From: Gemmatimonadota bacterium
Lineage (GTDB): Bacteria > Gemmatimonadota > Gemmatimonadetes > Gemmatimonadales > Gemmatimonadaceae
DNA: 25,128 nucleotides
NCBI GenBank assembly: GCA_016794735.1
Contig: JAEUJK010000209.1
Coordinates: forward strand, 1 to 25,128
Direction of reading: 5' to 3'
The notes beneath the pieces are model-generated. The model was not told where the DNA came from. It saw nothing but the letters and a program-made list of their open reading frames with translations, and ran no database searches. The position numbers were made by a program, and so were the translations under genes. Of this stretch, positions 8,206-16,256 are shown piece by piece. Position 1 is the stretch's first letter, and every line of letters starts with the position of its first letter.

Positions 8206-11200
8206 TCAGCCCCGCCGGCGCTGTTGCCCCTGACCCGGGCCGCGCGGCGGGTTCTTGATCCGCTCCGGCACCTTGGCCCACTGCTCGGGCGTCAGGATCC
8301 CCTGCAGCTGCTTCACCACCGCCTCCGACTCGGCGCGTACTCCCTCGAGCCGCGTGGTCACCCGCGACATGATGGCCGCCATGTCCGGATTGGCGCCGGC
8401 CGAACGGATGGTCTCCTGCACCTCGCGACCGATGGCGGCGTGACGGGTGGACACCGAATCGGCGATCGGCTGGATCGCCGCCACCTGCGCCTCGGTGAGC
8501 TGCAACGAGTCCTTGAGCTGCAAGATCGCGTTTGCCGCGTTCTGGTTGAGGATCGCCGCACCCGGGAAGTTCAGTCCTCCAGCGGCGCCGCCACCCTCCC
8601 CACCCGCGCCACGGCCACCACCACCGCCGCCGCCGCGGATCATCCCATTGATCATCTCGCGCATGCGATCCGGCCCGAGCGTGTACCGCGCCTGCACGCC
8701 GATCTGGAACGGGACGGTGATCCCGTTGGCGCCGTTCCGCGTCGCACCAAACCGTTCGTTGACTTCGTAGAGGTAGCGATTGCTCGAGGCATCGAAGCCG
8801 CGCACGTACAGGAGCGTGTTGTCCTGCCCGCGGAACTGCCCCCAACCGCGCAGGTTGTCGGAACCGTGCAGCCATTGGTCGAGGCCGCCGAGGAAGTTCA
8901 CCGTCATGAACGACACGGCCAGTCGCCGGTTGAGCCCGAGGAAGTTGGGCCGCCAGTTGGCCTGCAGGTCGAGCGACGGCTGCCAGATCCCGGTGCAGCT
9001 GTTGCGTGCGGCAATCCCGCCGAGCTGGCGCGACACGCACTCGCGCGCCCCGTCGGGCAGGGTCGAGAGCAGGCGCGACATCCCCTGCGCGAGCGCCGCA
9101 TCGGTCGTGGACGCTGGATCGAACAGGTAGGCGCGGTCGTTGCGCGAGCCGTCGCCGTTGATGTCGGCGTTGACCATCGGGGTGAACGGCGACCCGGAGG
9201 TCAACCGGCCAAATGCCGTCAGCTCGAGGCCGAGGTTCACGGGATAGTTCACGGTCGCGACGAAGACGTGACGCCGCTCGAACGACGAGCGCGACCACTC
9301 ACGTTCGTTCGGGTTGCCGCCGGTGGTCGGTCCGCCGAACGATCCGCCGCCACCTCCACCACCGCCAAAACCACCGAACCCGCCGCCACCACCACCCGAG
9401 CCCTGGTCACGAGCCCGCGCCCAGGTATACGAGAGGTTCACGTTGGCCCCGCGGCTCAGGAACCCACCGAGCGAGACCGTGGCCTGGCGGGCATCGCTCG
9501 CCAGGTCGGACCGCGTCACCAGCACCTGCCCGAAGTTGGGGTCCACACGCGACGCGAGCACCGTCGTCGCGCCGGTCGCCGGGAAGACGGTCTGCGAGGG
9601 CACGAACACCGGCCGGTTCCCCTCGGCCGTGAGCGCGAACTGCGGCGTCGCGTTGAGGTTGGCGTCCAGGTACCCCGTCTGCGCCACCCCGCGCGAATAC
9701 GAGAGGTCGACGTTGAAGGTGTAGCGCTGCCAGAACCGGCGCGTCGCGCCTAACGACCCGCGCCACGCCCGCGACGCCGCGAAGTCGTCGCCAAAGACCG
9801 TCACGTTCGGTCGCGCCGTGGGCACGAACTGGTTGCCGCCACCAAGGCACGACGTGGGAATGCTGCCCGGGTCGGCCGCGAACCCGTTCCAGTCGGGCAC
9901 CGGCACGATCGACCCGATGCAGATGAGTTGCGACTCGTTGTTCGGGAGTCCGGTCGCACCGGCCGCGTTGGCCACCAGGTTGGTCGAGGGCGCAGAGCGG
10001 AACTCGCCAAGTCCGCCACGAATCGTCCATCGCGGCTGGCCGAACCCGCCGGCACCACCGCCACCACCGGGGCCCCCAAAACCACCGCGCCCGCCGCCGC
10101 CACCGCCACCACCCTGTCCGCGACCCTGTCCCTGGCCGCCACCTTGTCCCTGGGCGCCCGGCCCACCGCCGGGGCCCCCCGCGGTCGGCATGCCTAACGT
10201 CCAGGTGAACCCGATACGCGGCGTCACGCGCACGTCGGTCGGCACCTCGTCCGTGCGATACCCGAATGCCTGCTCCACCGCGGGGTTGTACTGCGGCGTC
10301 TTGCCAAAGAACGACCCTTCACCGCGCAAACCGTAGGTCAGCTGCACCGCCCGGTTCACCCGCCAGGTGTCGCCGAGGTAGAGGTTGATGTTCGTCCCCT
10401 GGCCTTCGCGCAGCCGCGGCGTGAGGGTTCGGGTGAACATCGCCGGACGACCGGCTTCAAAGTCCTCGAGCGCATTGAACGTGTACGTGCCCCAGCGATT
10501 GGTCGTGACGTCCTGCGTGAACGACGTGCTGTTCACCAGCATCCCGAGCTTGAACCGGTGCCCCTCGGCCACCCAGGACACCTCGTTGGTCGCCTCGATC
10601 CCGGTGTTGCGCCCGGTTTGGGGCAGGCCGGTGTTCCCGCCAAAGGTCAGCGTCGCGATCCCCGACTGCCCGTCGTCGAACGCCGAGGTGACCTGCACGC
10701 GACCGGCCGGGATCTGGATGAACGGCGTGCCCTCGTTGCGATCGCGCGAGACGTAGAACTTGAACTCGTTGAGGAAGCGCCCGGCGAAATTGGAGGTGAC
10801 CGTGGCCATCAACCCGCCACCCCAGCTGTTGTTGTTGCCCCCGGTTTGGGGCAGCGCGAGCGGCCCGATGCGCGACGGGTCCTGGTCGCTCAGCCGCCAG
10901 TCGCCACGCACCGTGATCGAGTGGCCGCCGTCGGTGAGGTAGTCGAGCCGGATGAGCCCCGACGCGTTGTCCGACAGGCGATCGTCCGCCAGCACGCTGA
11001 ACGGCCGCACCCCGGCGCCGGTGAGCAGCTGCGTGAACCGCGCGACCGAGTCCGGGCTGACGCCGAACCGCTGCAGGGTGAGCGCATCGCTGTTCGCGAG
11101 CGAGGTCACGACGTCGTTGCGCCGGCGCAGCTGCAGCGCGCCGAAGGCGAAGAGCTTGTCGCGGACGATCGGCCCGCCAAACCCGCCGGAGAACTGGTTC

Positions 11201-12027
11201 TGCGTGAATCCCTGCGCGGCGGGCCCCGGGTCCTCGCCCTCGATCGCCAGGTCGCGATCGCGCAGCGAGTACGTGAAGTTGCCCTGCATGTTGTTGGAGC
11301 CGCCGCGGCTCGTGGACGAGATCAGGCCGCCGGAGAACTGGCCGCGTGACACGTCGAAGTTGGAGGTCTGCACGCGCGAGTTGCGCACCGCCTCCTGAGG
11401 CAGCTGTGCCGACCCGAACGACATGCCATCGAGCGTGACGTTGTTGGCATCGGGCGTGAGCCCCGCCACCGAGAAGGCACCGGCCGTCGAGTCGCTCCCG
11501 GGAATCGAGACCAGCCCGGGGGCAAGGAGCGCGAGCTGCGTGAGGTCACCAGCGTCGATCGGGAGCCGCGCGGCCTGGTCGGTGTTGATCGCCCGCTCGA
11601 CCGTGCCCGGCGTGGGGGCATCGCGGTCGCGCGGGGTGTCCTGCCGCGCGCGCACCTGCACGGCGCTCAGCACCGTCGGGTTGGTGGTCAGCACGAAGTC
11701 GCGCACCAGGCGATCCTCGTCTGCGTTGCGCAACACCGTGGCCGTTTGTGGGGCCAGGCCTAACGAGCGCACCGTCACCTGGTACTGCCCGCCACCGTCC
11801 GGGAAGAGCACCGTGTACTTGCCCTGCGCGTTGGTCCGCGTGCGACGCGTGATGTTCGACTCCAGCGACAACACCTCGACCTGCGCGCCCTCGATCGGCA
11901 GGTTGCCCTCCACACGCCGCACCACGCCGGTGATGATGTCCGTCGTGGCACCGATCTGGGCCGCCGCGGTGGTGGAAAGGCTCACGGCCAGCAGGCCGGC
12001 CGACAGGAGCACGCGCAGGAATTTCAT
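8206..12027 (-). CDS. TonB-dependent outer-membrane receptor with CarboxypepD_reg domain and C-terminal LTxxQ extension
   Basis: Outer-membrane receptor of 1273 residues, much larger than the usual 700-1000. A Sec signal (1-24) is followed by a carboxypeptidase-regulatory-like beta domain (about 30-115, TRTNAQGKYTVLFPDGG), a plug (about 135-255, with AFSVAGLTPDANNVTLDGMS and GGLISSTSRGGSNN) and a long barrel. The plug style (QTSNFDVSRGQFSGG) matches Oar-like receptors. Three glycine-rich stretches interrupt or end the barrel, near residues 612-665, 875-905 and 1128-1150. After the last comes a helical segment with LTEAQ (1177-1181) and LTPEQ (1245-1249), the LTxxQ pair of Spy/CpxP-family chaperones. 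Leucines 89, 611 and 759 use TTA inside CGTTAGGC. No substrate can be read from the sequence. It diverges from a Spy-like gene, suggesting shared control. Confidence 0.93.
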   Translation of the reverse strand: MKFLRVLLSAGLLAVSLSTTAAAQIGATTDIITGVVRRVEGNLPIEGAQVEVLSLESNITRRTRTNAQGKYTVLFPDGGGQYQVTVRSLGLAPQTATVLRNADEDRLVRDFVLTTNPTVLSAVQVRARQDTPRDRDAPTPGTVERAINTDQAARLPIDAGDLTQLALLAPGLVSIPGSDSTAGAFSVAGLTPDANNVTLDGMSFGSAQLPQEAVRNSRVQTSNFDVSRGQFSGGLISSTSRGGSNNMQGNFTYSLRDRDLAIEGEDPGPAAQGFTQNQFSGGFGGPIVRDKLFAFGALQLRRRNDVVTSLANSDALTLQRFGVSPDSVARFTQLLTGAGVRPFSVLADDRLSDNASGLIRLDYLTDGGHSITVRGDWRLSDQDPSRIGPLALPQTGGNNNSWGGGLMATVTSNFAGRFLNEFKFYVSRDRNEGTPFIQIPAGRVQVTSAFDDGQSGIATLTFGGNTGLPQTGRNTGIEATNEVSWVAEGHRFKLGMLVNSTSFTQDVTTNRWGTYTFNALEDFEAGRPAMFTRTLTPRLREGQGTNINLYLGDTWRVNRAVQLTYGLRGEGSFFGKTPQYNPAVEQAFGYRTDEVPTDVRVTPRIGFTWTLGMPTAGGPGGGPGAQGQGGGQGQGRGQGGGGGGGGRGGFGGPGGGGGAGGFGQPRWTIRGGLGEFRSAPSTNLVANAAGATGLPNNESQLICIGSIVPVPDWNGFAADPGSIPTSCLGGGNQFVPTARPNVTVFGDDFAASRAWRGSLGATRRFWQRYTFNVDLSYSRGVAQTGYLDANLNATPQFALTAEGNRPVFVPSQTVFPATGATTVLASRVDPNFGQVLVTRSDLASDARQATVSLGGFLSRGANVNLSYTWARARDQGSGGGGGGFGGFGGGGGGGGSFGGPTTGGNPNEREWSRSSFERRHVFVATVNYPVNLGLELTAFGRLTSGSPFTPMVNADINGDGSRNDRAYLFDPASTTDAALAQGMSRLLSTLPDGARECVSRQLGGIAARNSCTGIWQPSLDLQANWRPNFLGLNRRLAVSFMTVNFLGGLDQWLHGSDNLRGWGQFRGQDNTLLYVRGFDASSNRYLYEVNERFGATRNGANGITVPFQIGVQARYTLGPDRMREMINGMIRGGGGGGGRGAGGEGGGAAGGLNFPGAAILNQNAANAILQLKDSLQLTEAQVAAIQPIADSVSTRHAAIGREVQETIRSAGANPDMAAIMSRVTTRLEGVRAESEAVVKQLQGILTPEQWAKVPERIKNPPRGPGQGQQRRRG

Positions 12028-12202
12028 GAACGACAGACGCCGGAGAGAGAGGTCGTAATCCCGGGTAGACGGCCGCGTCCCGGTGTTCGTTAACGCGCCC
12101 CTCGTCGGCGGCGTTCGGGGTTAACGGCAGACTCCAGCACAGCGTCGAACCCGGTGTACCTGACGTTCTGCTGTCACTCTCTGTGCAACTGGAGTTGTCC
12201 CA

Positions 12203-13009
12203 ATGACCACCCGACGAATCCCCATGGCATGGGCCGCCCTGCTGGCCCTCCCGGCCCTGGTGGCTGCCCAGCCGCGCGCCCCTCGCGCCCCGCGGCCCCC
12301 GGCGGAACGCCCCGCCCTGCAGGTCTCGCCCACCGAACTGCTCGACCGTCGGCGCGAACTGGACCTGTCACCGCGCCAGGTTGCCCGCCTCGATTCCCTG
12401 GAACGCGCCATGATCGCCCGCCGGCGTGGCACCATGGAGCAGATGCGCCAGCTGCGCGACTCGGTTTGTCCCCCGCAGCAGCGCTGCGACCTCAACGAGG
12501 GTGATCGCCGCGCAATGCGCGACCGGATGACCCAGCTGCGGGGTCGCGGGTTCGACACCACGCTCTCGCGCCAGACCCTCTCGGTGCTCGACTCGACGCA
12601 GCGTGGTCGCATCCAGGGGATGCGCATGGGCCGCGGCGGCGAACGTCAGGCGATGCGCCGCGGCGCGCTGGGCCCGCGCGACTTCGGTCCGGGCAATGGC
12701 CGCCGGATGGGTCCGCGCGGTCCGCAGGGTCGTGGCTTCAATCCCCCGGGCCTGCGTGGCGGCCCGGGCGGCCCCGGCGATCGGTGGACGAACCCACCGC
12801 GGGAGCGGCGCGGGTTCATGGACGCACCGCGTGAGCGGCGCGGGTTCATGGACACGCCGCGGGAGCGTCGCGAATTCATGGACGCGCCCCGCGGCCGTGG
12901 ACGCTTCATGGACGATGGCTTCGACGGCCCACGCCCGCGCCGGCCCCTGCCACCGCGGCGCGGCGACGACGACCTCACGCCGCCCACCCCGCCCGATACC
13001 TCCCGTTAG
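12203..13009 (+). CDS. Secreted Spy/CpxP-like protein with arginine/glycine-rich repeat tail
   Basis: Predicted exported protein of 268 residues. The ATG at 12203 follows GGAG (12191-12194). A signal peptide ends near ALVAAQP. Residues about 40-150 are helical and charged, with ELDLSPRQVARLDSLERAM resembling the first LTxxQ helix of Spy/CpxP proteins and RQTLSVLDSTQRGRIQGMR resembling the second. The remainder is a disordered Arg/Gly/Pro tail containing four copies of a 10-residue unit, PRERRGFMDA, the last degenerate. Known Spy/CpxP proteins are periplasmic chaperones or metal and envelope-stress sensors; a similar role here is inferred from weak similarity. The divergent receptor gene carries an LTxxQ domain of its own. 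The stop codon lies in CGTTAGGC, and a hairpin follows. Confidence 0.78.
   Translation: MTTRRIPMAWAALLALPALVAAQPRAPRAPRPPAERPALQVSPTELLDRRRELDLSPRQVARLDSLERAMIARRRGTMEQMRQLRDSVCPPQQRCDLNEGDRRAMRDRMTQLRGRGFDTTLSRQTLSVLDSTQRGRIQGMRMGRGGERQAMRRGALGPRDFGPGNGRRMGPRGPQGRGFNPPGLRGGPGGPGDRWTNPPRERRGFMDAPRERRGFMDTPRERREFMDAPRGRGRFMDDGFDGPRPRRPLPPRRGDDDLTPPTPPDTSR
12797..12916 (+). repeat. Four tandem 30-base repeats inside the Spy-like gene
   Basis: Copies lie at 12797-12826, 12827-12856, 12857-12886 and 12887-12916. The first two differ at only one or two bases; the third and fourth are progressively diverged. The unit is in frame and encodes PRERRGFMDA-like decapeptides. The near-identity of the first copies points to recent duplication by slippage or unequal exchange. 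Confidence 0.92.
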
Positions 13010-13022
13010 GCAGCCACGCGAA

Positions 13023-13055
13023 GCGGGCACACGCCAGGACCCGGTGTGTGCCCGC
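13023..13055. terminator. Hairpin between convergent genes, likely bidirectional terminator
   Basis: GCGGGCACAC (13023-13032) pairs perfectly with GTGTGCCCGC (13046-13055) around a 13-base loop. It lies 14 bases after the Spy-like stop and 27 bases before the end of the convergent DUF3108-like gene. There is no clear T-run on either side, as is common for terminators in GC-rich genomes. Confidence 0.55.
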
Positions 13056-13081
13056 CCACGCGGACGGCGCACCGCAACCGG

Positions 13082-13759
13082 CTACTTCACCAGCTCGAAC
13101 GCCATCGGCGCGCCGGCAAACCCCATCTTCACGACGCGTGGCGCGGTGCGGCTCACCCAGAACGTGACCGGGACCTGCCCGCCCATCACCTCCACTTTCC
13201 ACGCGTCGAACGTCCCCGCCGGCACCGTCACGCTTTCCCGCCCGTTCACCGCGACGGTCATCACGCGGGACGTCCCCTGCCCCGAGGCGAAGACCGGCAC
13301 CTGGAAGCTCTTGCCCTCGCCTAACGGGAGCGCCGGCAACAGCGCCTGCAGCACGTTGTCGTCCACCGCGCCGGCCGGCACGACCGTGTCCACCGCGATC
13401 GTCTTCATCCCCTGCGGCCCCGGCGTCGTCGCCGATCCCTTCGCACGTCCCCGGTCGTAGGCGACGTCGATCTTCATCTGCTGGCCACGCGCCTGCCCCT
13501 CCTGCTTCACCGAGCTCATCACGAGCGCACGCGTGAAGTGCACCTCGGTCGACTGGCTCATCCCGGCGAGTGCCTGCACCGACAGCAGGCGAAAGCCGGT
13601 CGGCGTCTTCTCGATCGTCTCGCGGATCCCGCCGACCTGCCGGCCCTGGACCATCACGGCGAACGAGTCCGTGCGCGCCACGACGCGCCCGGGTTCAAAG
13701 GGCGCCTGTGCGAGGGTCATGGCGGGGAAGACGAGGCCCAGGAAGGCGATACGACGCAT
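13082..13759 (-). CDS. Exported DUF3108-like protein
   Basis: Predicted periplasmic protein of 225 residues. The ATG at 13759 gives a signal peptide (MRRIAFLGLVFPAMTLAQ); the open frame extends upstream, but without such a signal. The C-terminal part has the order VPAGTFDAWKVEVMGG, then TFWVSRTAPRVVKMGF, typical of DUF3108-type proteins, beta-rich envelope proteins of unknown role. Before it are repeated beta-strand-like segments (VNGRESVTVP, KSFQVPVFASG). No catalytic motif is visible. It converges on the Spy-like gene across a hairpin and diverges from the Vgb-like gene. Leu146 is encoded by TTA inside CGTTAGGC. Confidence 0.72.
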   Translation of the reverse strand: MRRIAFLGLVFPAMTLAQAPFEPGRVVARTDSFAVMVQGRQVGGIRETIEKTPTGFRLLSVQALAGMSQSTEVHFTRALVMSSVKQEGQARGQQMKIDVAYDRGRAKGSATTPGPQGMKTIAVDTVVPAGAVDDNVLQALLPALPLGEGKSFQVPVFASGQGTSRVMTVAVNGRESVTVPAGTFDAWKVEVMGGQVPVTFWVSRTAPRVVKMGFAGAPMAFELVK

Positions 13760-13889
13760 GGGAGCGGCAGGAAGGGGAAAGCGAAAGATATGGATCTCAT
13801 CACGCCGCGTTGCGCCCTCCCCGCCACCACGCCCTAGGCATTCGAGCGGCAGCACCCCAGAATTGGAGGACTTCCGACCTGGAGCCCCC

Positions 13890-14873
13890 ATGCTGCTCAT
13901 GTCGCTGGCGATGCTTGTCCTCGCCCCGCCGTCGGTCCGGCCGCCCATCGACTCGATCCAGATCAAGGAATGGACCGTGCCATGGGAGAAGACGCGACCG
14001 CGTGATCCCTTCGTGGCACCGGACGGTCGCGTCTGGTTCTGCGGGCAGGCCGGTAACTACATCGCCGTCTTCGACCCCAAGTCCGGGGACTTCAAGCGCT
14101 ACGAACTCTCGGCCAACACCAACCCCCACAACCTGATCATCGACAAGGCGGGGATGATCTGGTACTCGGGGAACGTGAACGCCCACATCGGCAAGCTCGA
14201 CCCAAAGACAGGGAACATCACGCGGTATCCCATGCCCGACCCGGCCGCCCGGGACCCGCATACCCTGGTCTTCGACCGCGCCGGCAACATCTGGTTCACC
14301 GTCCAGAATGGCGGGTTCGTCGGCCACCTCAATACCACCAGTGGCAAGGTGGACCTCGTGAAGATGCCCGGCACCGGCACGCGGCCCTACGGCATCATGA
14401 TGAACTCGCGGGACCAGCCCTTCTTCAACCTGTTCGGGACGAACAAGATCGGCATGATCGACCCGAAGACCATGCAGCTCCGCGAATTCCCGCTGCCGGA
14501 CGCACGCGCCCGCGGACGACGCATCGCCATCACCAGCGATGACATCGTCTGGTACGTGGACTACACCCGCGGCTTCCTCGGCCGGCTCGACCCCAACACG
14601 GGCGCCGTGACCGAGGTCGCGTCCCCCGGCGGGATGAACTCCCTGCCGTACGCACTCACGGTCGACGACAAGGACCGGCTCTGGTACTCGGAGAACACCC
14701 CCAACAAGCCCAACCGCATCATCGGGTACGATCCCCGCTCCAAGTCGTTTGTCCCCGGCATCGACATTCCCAGCGGCGGGCAGACCGTGCGCCACGTGAT
14801 CTACCACAAGCCCACCAGGTCCCTCTGGTTCGGCACCGACGCCAACACGCTCGCCCGCGTGACCCTGCCATGA
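13890..14873 (+). CDS. Exported Vgb-like (streptogramin lyase family) beta-propeller protein
   Basis: Protein of 327 residues, close to the 299 of virginiamycin B lyase. The ATG at 13890 follows GGAG (13881-13884). A short hydrophobic N-terminus (MLLMSLAMLVLAP) suggests export. The body is a run of propeller repeats of the type 'PHNLIIDKAGMIWYSGN... IGKLDPKTGNITRYPMP', seen about six times (DGRVWFCGQAGNYIAVFDP, AGNIWFTVQNGGFVGHL, DDIVWYVDYTRGFLGRLDP, DRLWYSENTPN, SLWFGTDANTLARV). True Vgb enzymes linearise streptogramin B antibiotics by an elimination reaction and are cytoplasmic; many environmental relatives are exported and of unknown function. I did not verify the catalytic residues. The stop overlaps the next start (ATGA). 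Confidence 0.85.
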   Translation: MLLMSLAMLVLAPPSVRPPIDSIQIKEWTVPWEKTRPRDPFVAPDGRVWFCGQAGNYIAVFDPKSGDFKRYELSANTNPHNLIIDKAGMIWYSGNVNAHIGKLDPKTGNITRYPMPDPAARDPHTLVFDRAGNIWFTVQNGGFVGHLNTTSGKVDLVKMPGTGTRPYGIMMNSRDQPFFNLFGTNKIGMIDPKTMQLREFPLPDARARGRRIAITSDDIVWYVDYTRGFLGRLDPNTGAVTEVASPGGMNSLPYALTVDDKDRLWYSENTPNKPNRIIGYDPRSKSFVPGIDIPSGGQTVRHVIYHKPTRSLWFGTDANTLARVTLP

Positions 14874-15658
14874 GTGTTCGTCGCATGATCGGTCGTCGGT
14901 GGACCAGCCTGCTGCTGGGCGTCCCGGCGCTCGCCGGCGCCCAGCCGCTGGACCTCACCCGCTATCGCCTGGTGGACCTCACGCATGAGGTCTCGGAGCG
15001 CGGCCCGGCCTGGCCCGGCTCCCGCGCGCCGTTCAAGCTGGACACACTCACCGCCACGCCCACGACGGCGATGTTCCGGCTGCAGCTCAACGAACACTTC
15101 GGCACCCACCTCGACGCCCCGCGCCATGCCGCCGGCACGGGCTGGACCAACGAGCAGATCCCGCTCGACCGGCTCGTGGCCCCGGTGGTCGTGATCGACG
15201 TCGCGGCGCAGGCCACGCGGAACGCGGACTATGCGCTGACCCCGGCCGACATCGCCGCGCACGAGGCGCGTCATGGACGCATCCCGCCGGGCGCGGCCGT
15301 GCTGCTGCGCACAGGATGGGCCCGGCACTGGGGCAACGACCCCCGGTACTTCGGCGCCGTGGCCGACGGGGCGCGGACCGTGCTCCACTTTCCATCGTTT
15401 GGTGTCGAGGCCGCGCGCCTCCTCGCCACCGAGCGTCGCGTCGCGCTCCTCGGGGTGGACTCCCCCTCCACCGACATCGGCAGCGCGCCGTCGTTTGCCG
15501 TGCATGCCATCCTTGGCCAGGCCAACGTGCCCGCGCTCGAGAACCTCGCGGACCTCTCCAGCCTTCCCGCCACCGGCGCGACCCTCCTCGCCCTGCCCAT
15601 CAAGACCGCGGGCGGGTCGGGAGGCCCGGTGCGGGTCGTGGCCCTCGTGCCTCGTTAG
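14870..15658 (+). CDS. Exported cyclase-family metal hydrolase (kynurenine formamidase-like)
   Basis: Protein of 262 residues. A basic N-terminus and hydrophobic stretch ending LLLGVPALAGAQP look like a Sec signal, unusual for this mostly cytoplasmic family. The mature part starts LVDLTHEVSERGPAWPG and contains NEHFGTHLDAPRHA, the HxGTHxDxPxH metal-binding motif of the cyclase/kynurenine formamidase family. Later RTGWARHWGN, FHFPS-like HFPSFGVEAARLL and LLGVDSPSTDIG are also typical. Members hydrolyse amide or related bonds in formylkynurenine, isatin and cyclised metabolites; the substrate here is unknown. Translational coupling to the Vgb-like gene (ATGA at 14870-14873) suggests a common substrate or pathway outside the cytoplasm. 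The stop codon lies in CGTTAGGC. Confidence 0.88.
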   Translation: MSVRRMIGRRWTSLLLGVPALAGAQPLDLTRYRLVDLTHEVSERGPAWPGSRAPFKLDTLTATPTTAMFRLQLNEHFGTHLDAPRHAAGTGWTNEQIPLDRLVAPVVVIDVAAQATRNADYALTPADIAAHEARHGRIPPGAAVLLRTGWARHWGNDPRYFGAVADGARTVLHFPSFGVEAARLLATERRVALLGVDSPSTDIGSAPSFAVHAILGQANVPALENLADLSSLPATGATLLALPIKTAGGSGGPVRVVALVPR

Positions 15659-15748
15659 GCTCCCGCGCACGGGGCGACCCGCGGACGGACACAGTGACCG
15701 CCCCCCGGGCCTTAACACGCCCGCAGGCGCCGCGTCGGACAGGGTGAA

Positions 15749-15799
15749 GGCGGGACCGTCCCGCCCCTGACCGACGGCGGGTCACCCGCCACTGACCGA
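15749..15799 (+). repeat. Two tandem hairpin-plus-CTGACCGA units in the leader of the heptad-repeat gene
   Basis: Unit one is 15749-15774 (GGCGGGA/TCCCGCC hairpin, then CTGACCGA); unit two is 15776-15799 (GGCGGG/CCCGCC with a three-base loop, then CTGACCGA). They end seven bases before the Shine-Dalgarno site GGAGGA (15807-15812) of the next gene. They may regulate that mRNA or terminate transcription from the cyclase gene, or be a chance duplication. Confidence 0.5.
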
Positions 15800-15815
15800 T
15801 AGATCCGGAGGAACC

Positions 15816-16208
15816 ATGCGCGCCACCTTCATCGCCCCGCTTGCCGCCCTCGTCCTCGGTGCCACCACGGTCGACGCCCAGTCGCCGCCGCCGCGCTGCT
15901 ACCGCGCCTCGTGCGATCGCTGGGAAGACGTGCGCGACCGACGCGAAGACCGACGGGATCGACGCGAGAACGTGCGGGATCGGCGCGAGGATGTGCGCGA
16001 TCGCCGGGAGGATGTCCGTGATCGTCGCGAGGACGTGCGGGACGCGCAGGTCAACGGCGGACGTCGGGATCGCCTCGAGGATGTCCGCGACCGACGCGAA
16101 GACGTGCGCGACCGCCGGGAAGACGTGCGCGATCGCCGGGAAGACGTGCGGGACCGCGCCGAGAACCGCCGCGATCGGCGCGAAGACCGTCGCGATCGCC
16201 GCCCGTAA
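15816..16208 (+). CDS. Secreted protein made of DRREDVR heptad repeats
   Basis: Protein of 130 residues. The ATG at 15816 follows GGAGGA at ideal spacing, the best Shine-Dalgarno site in the window. Residues 1-22 form a signal peptide ending VDAQ. From residue 34 on the protein is almost entirely a 7-residue repeat, consensus DRREDVR, six units, then a break (DAQVNGGRR), then six more and a DRRP end. The regular alternation of acidic and basic residues with few hydrophobics suggests a charged single alpha-helix or disordered stretch rather than a classical coiled coil. Two cysteines (CYRASC) precede the repeats. I recall similar repeat proteins in soil bacteria but no function. A strong hairpin follows. 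Confidence 0.82.
   Translation: MRATFIAPLAALVLGATTVDAQSPPPRCYRASCDRWEDVRDRREDRRDRRENVRDRREDVRDRREDVRDRREDVRDAQVNGGRRDRLEDVRDRREDVRDRREDVRDRREDVRDRAENRRDRREDRRDRRP
15915..16203 (+). repeat. In-frame 21-base repeats encoding heptads
   Basis: About twelve 21-base units encode the DRREDVR heptads, interrupted once near 16041-16067. Synonymous codons vary among units (GAC/GAT, CGC/CGG/CGA), so the protein repeat is better conserved than the DNA. This points to selection on the peptide. Confidence 0.9.
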
Positions 16209-16213
16209 CACCC

Positions 16214-16255
16214 CACCACGCGAGCGCAGGGTCACCCCTGCGCTCGCGCGTGGTG
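16214..16255. terminator. Strong bidirectional terminator hairpin
   Basis: The left arm CACCACGCGAGCGCAGG (16214-16230) pairs with the right arm (16237-16255) over 17 base pairs with a two-base CG bulge and a six-base loop. It lies between the convergent heptad-repeat gene and the epimerase-like gene, directly next to both stop codons. No T-run follows, but stem length and position make termination likely in both directions. Confidence 0.8.
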
Positions 16256-16256
16256 C

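Noticed and set aside
10558..11349. Plus-strand open frame opposite the TonB receptor
   Set aside because: Low-complexity Arg/Gly/Val-rich sequence without family features; a shadow of the receptor gene.
12797..12916. CRISPR-like array of 30-base repeats
   Set aside because: The units are directly adjacent with no spacers and encode an in-frame decapeptide.
15915..16203. Antisense Ser/Arg-rich reading frame opposite the heptad repeats
   Set aside because: It is a by-product of the 21-base coding repeats; the plus strand has the signal peptide, Shine-Dalgarno site and terminator.
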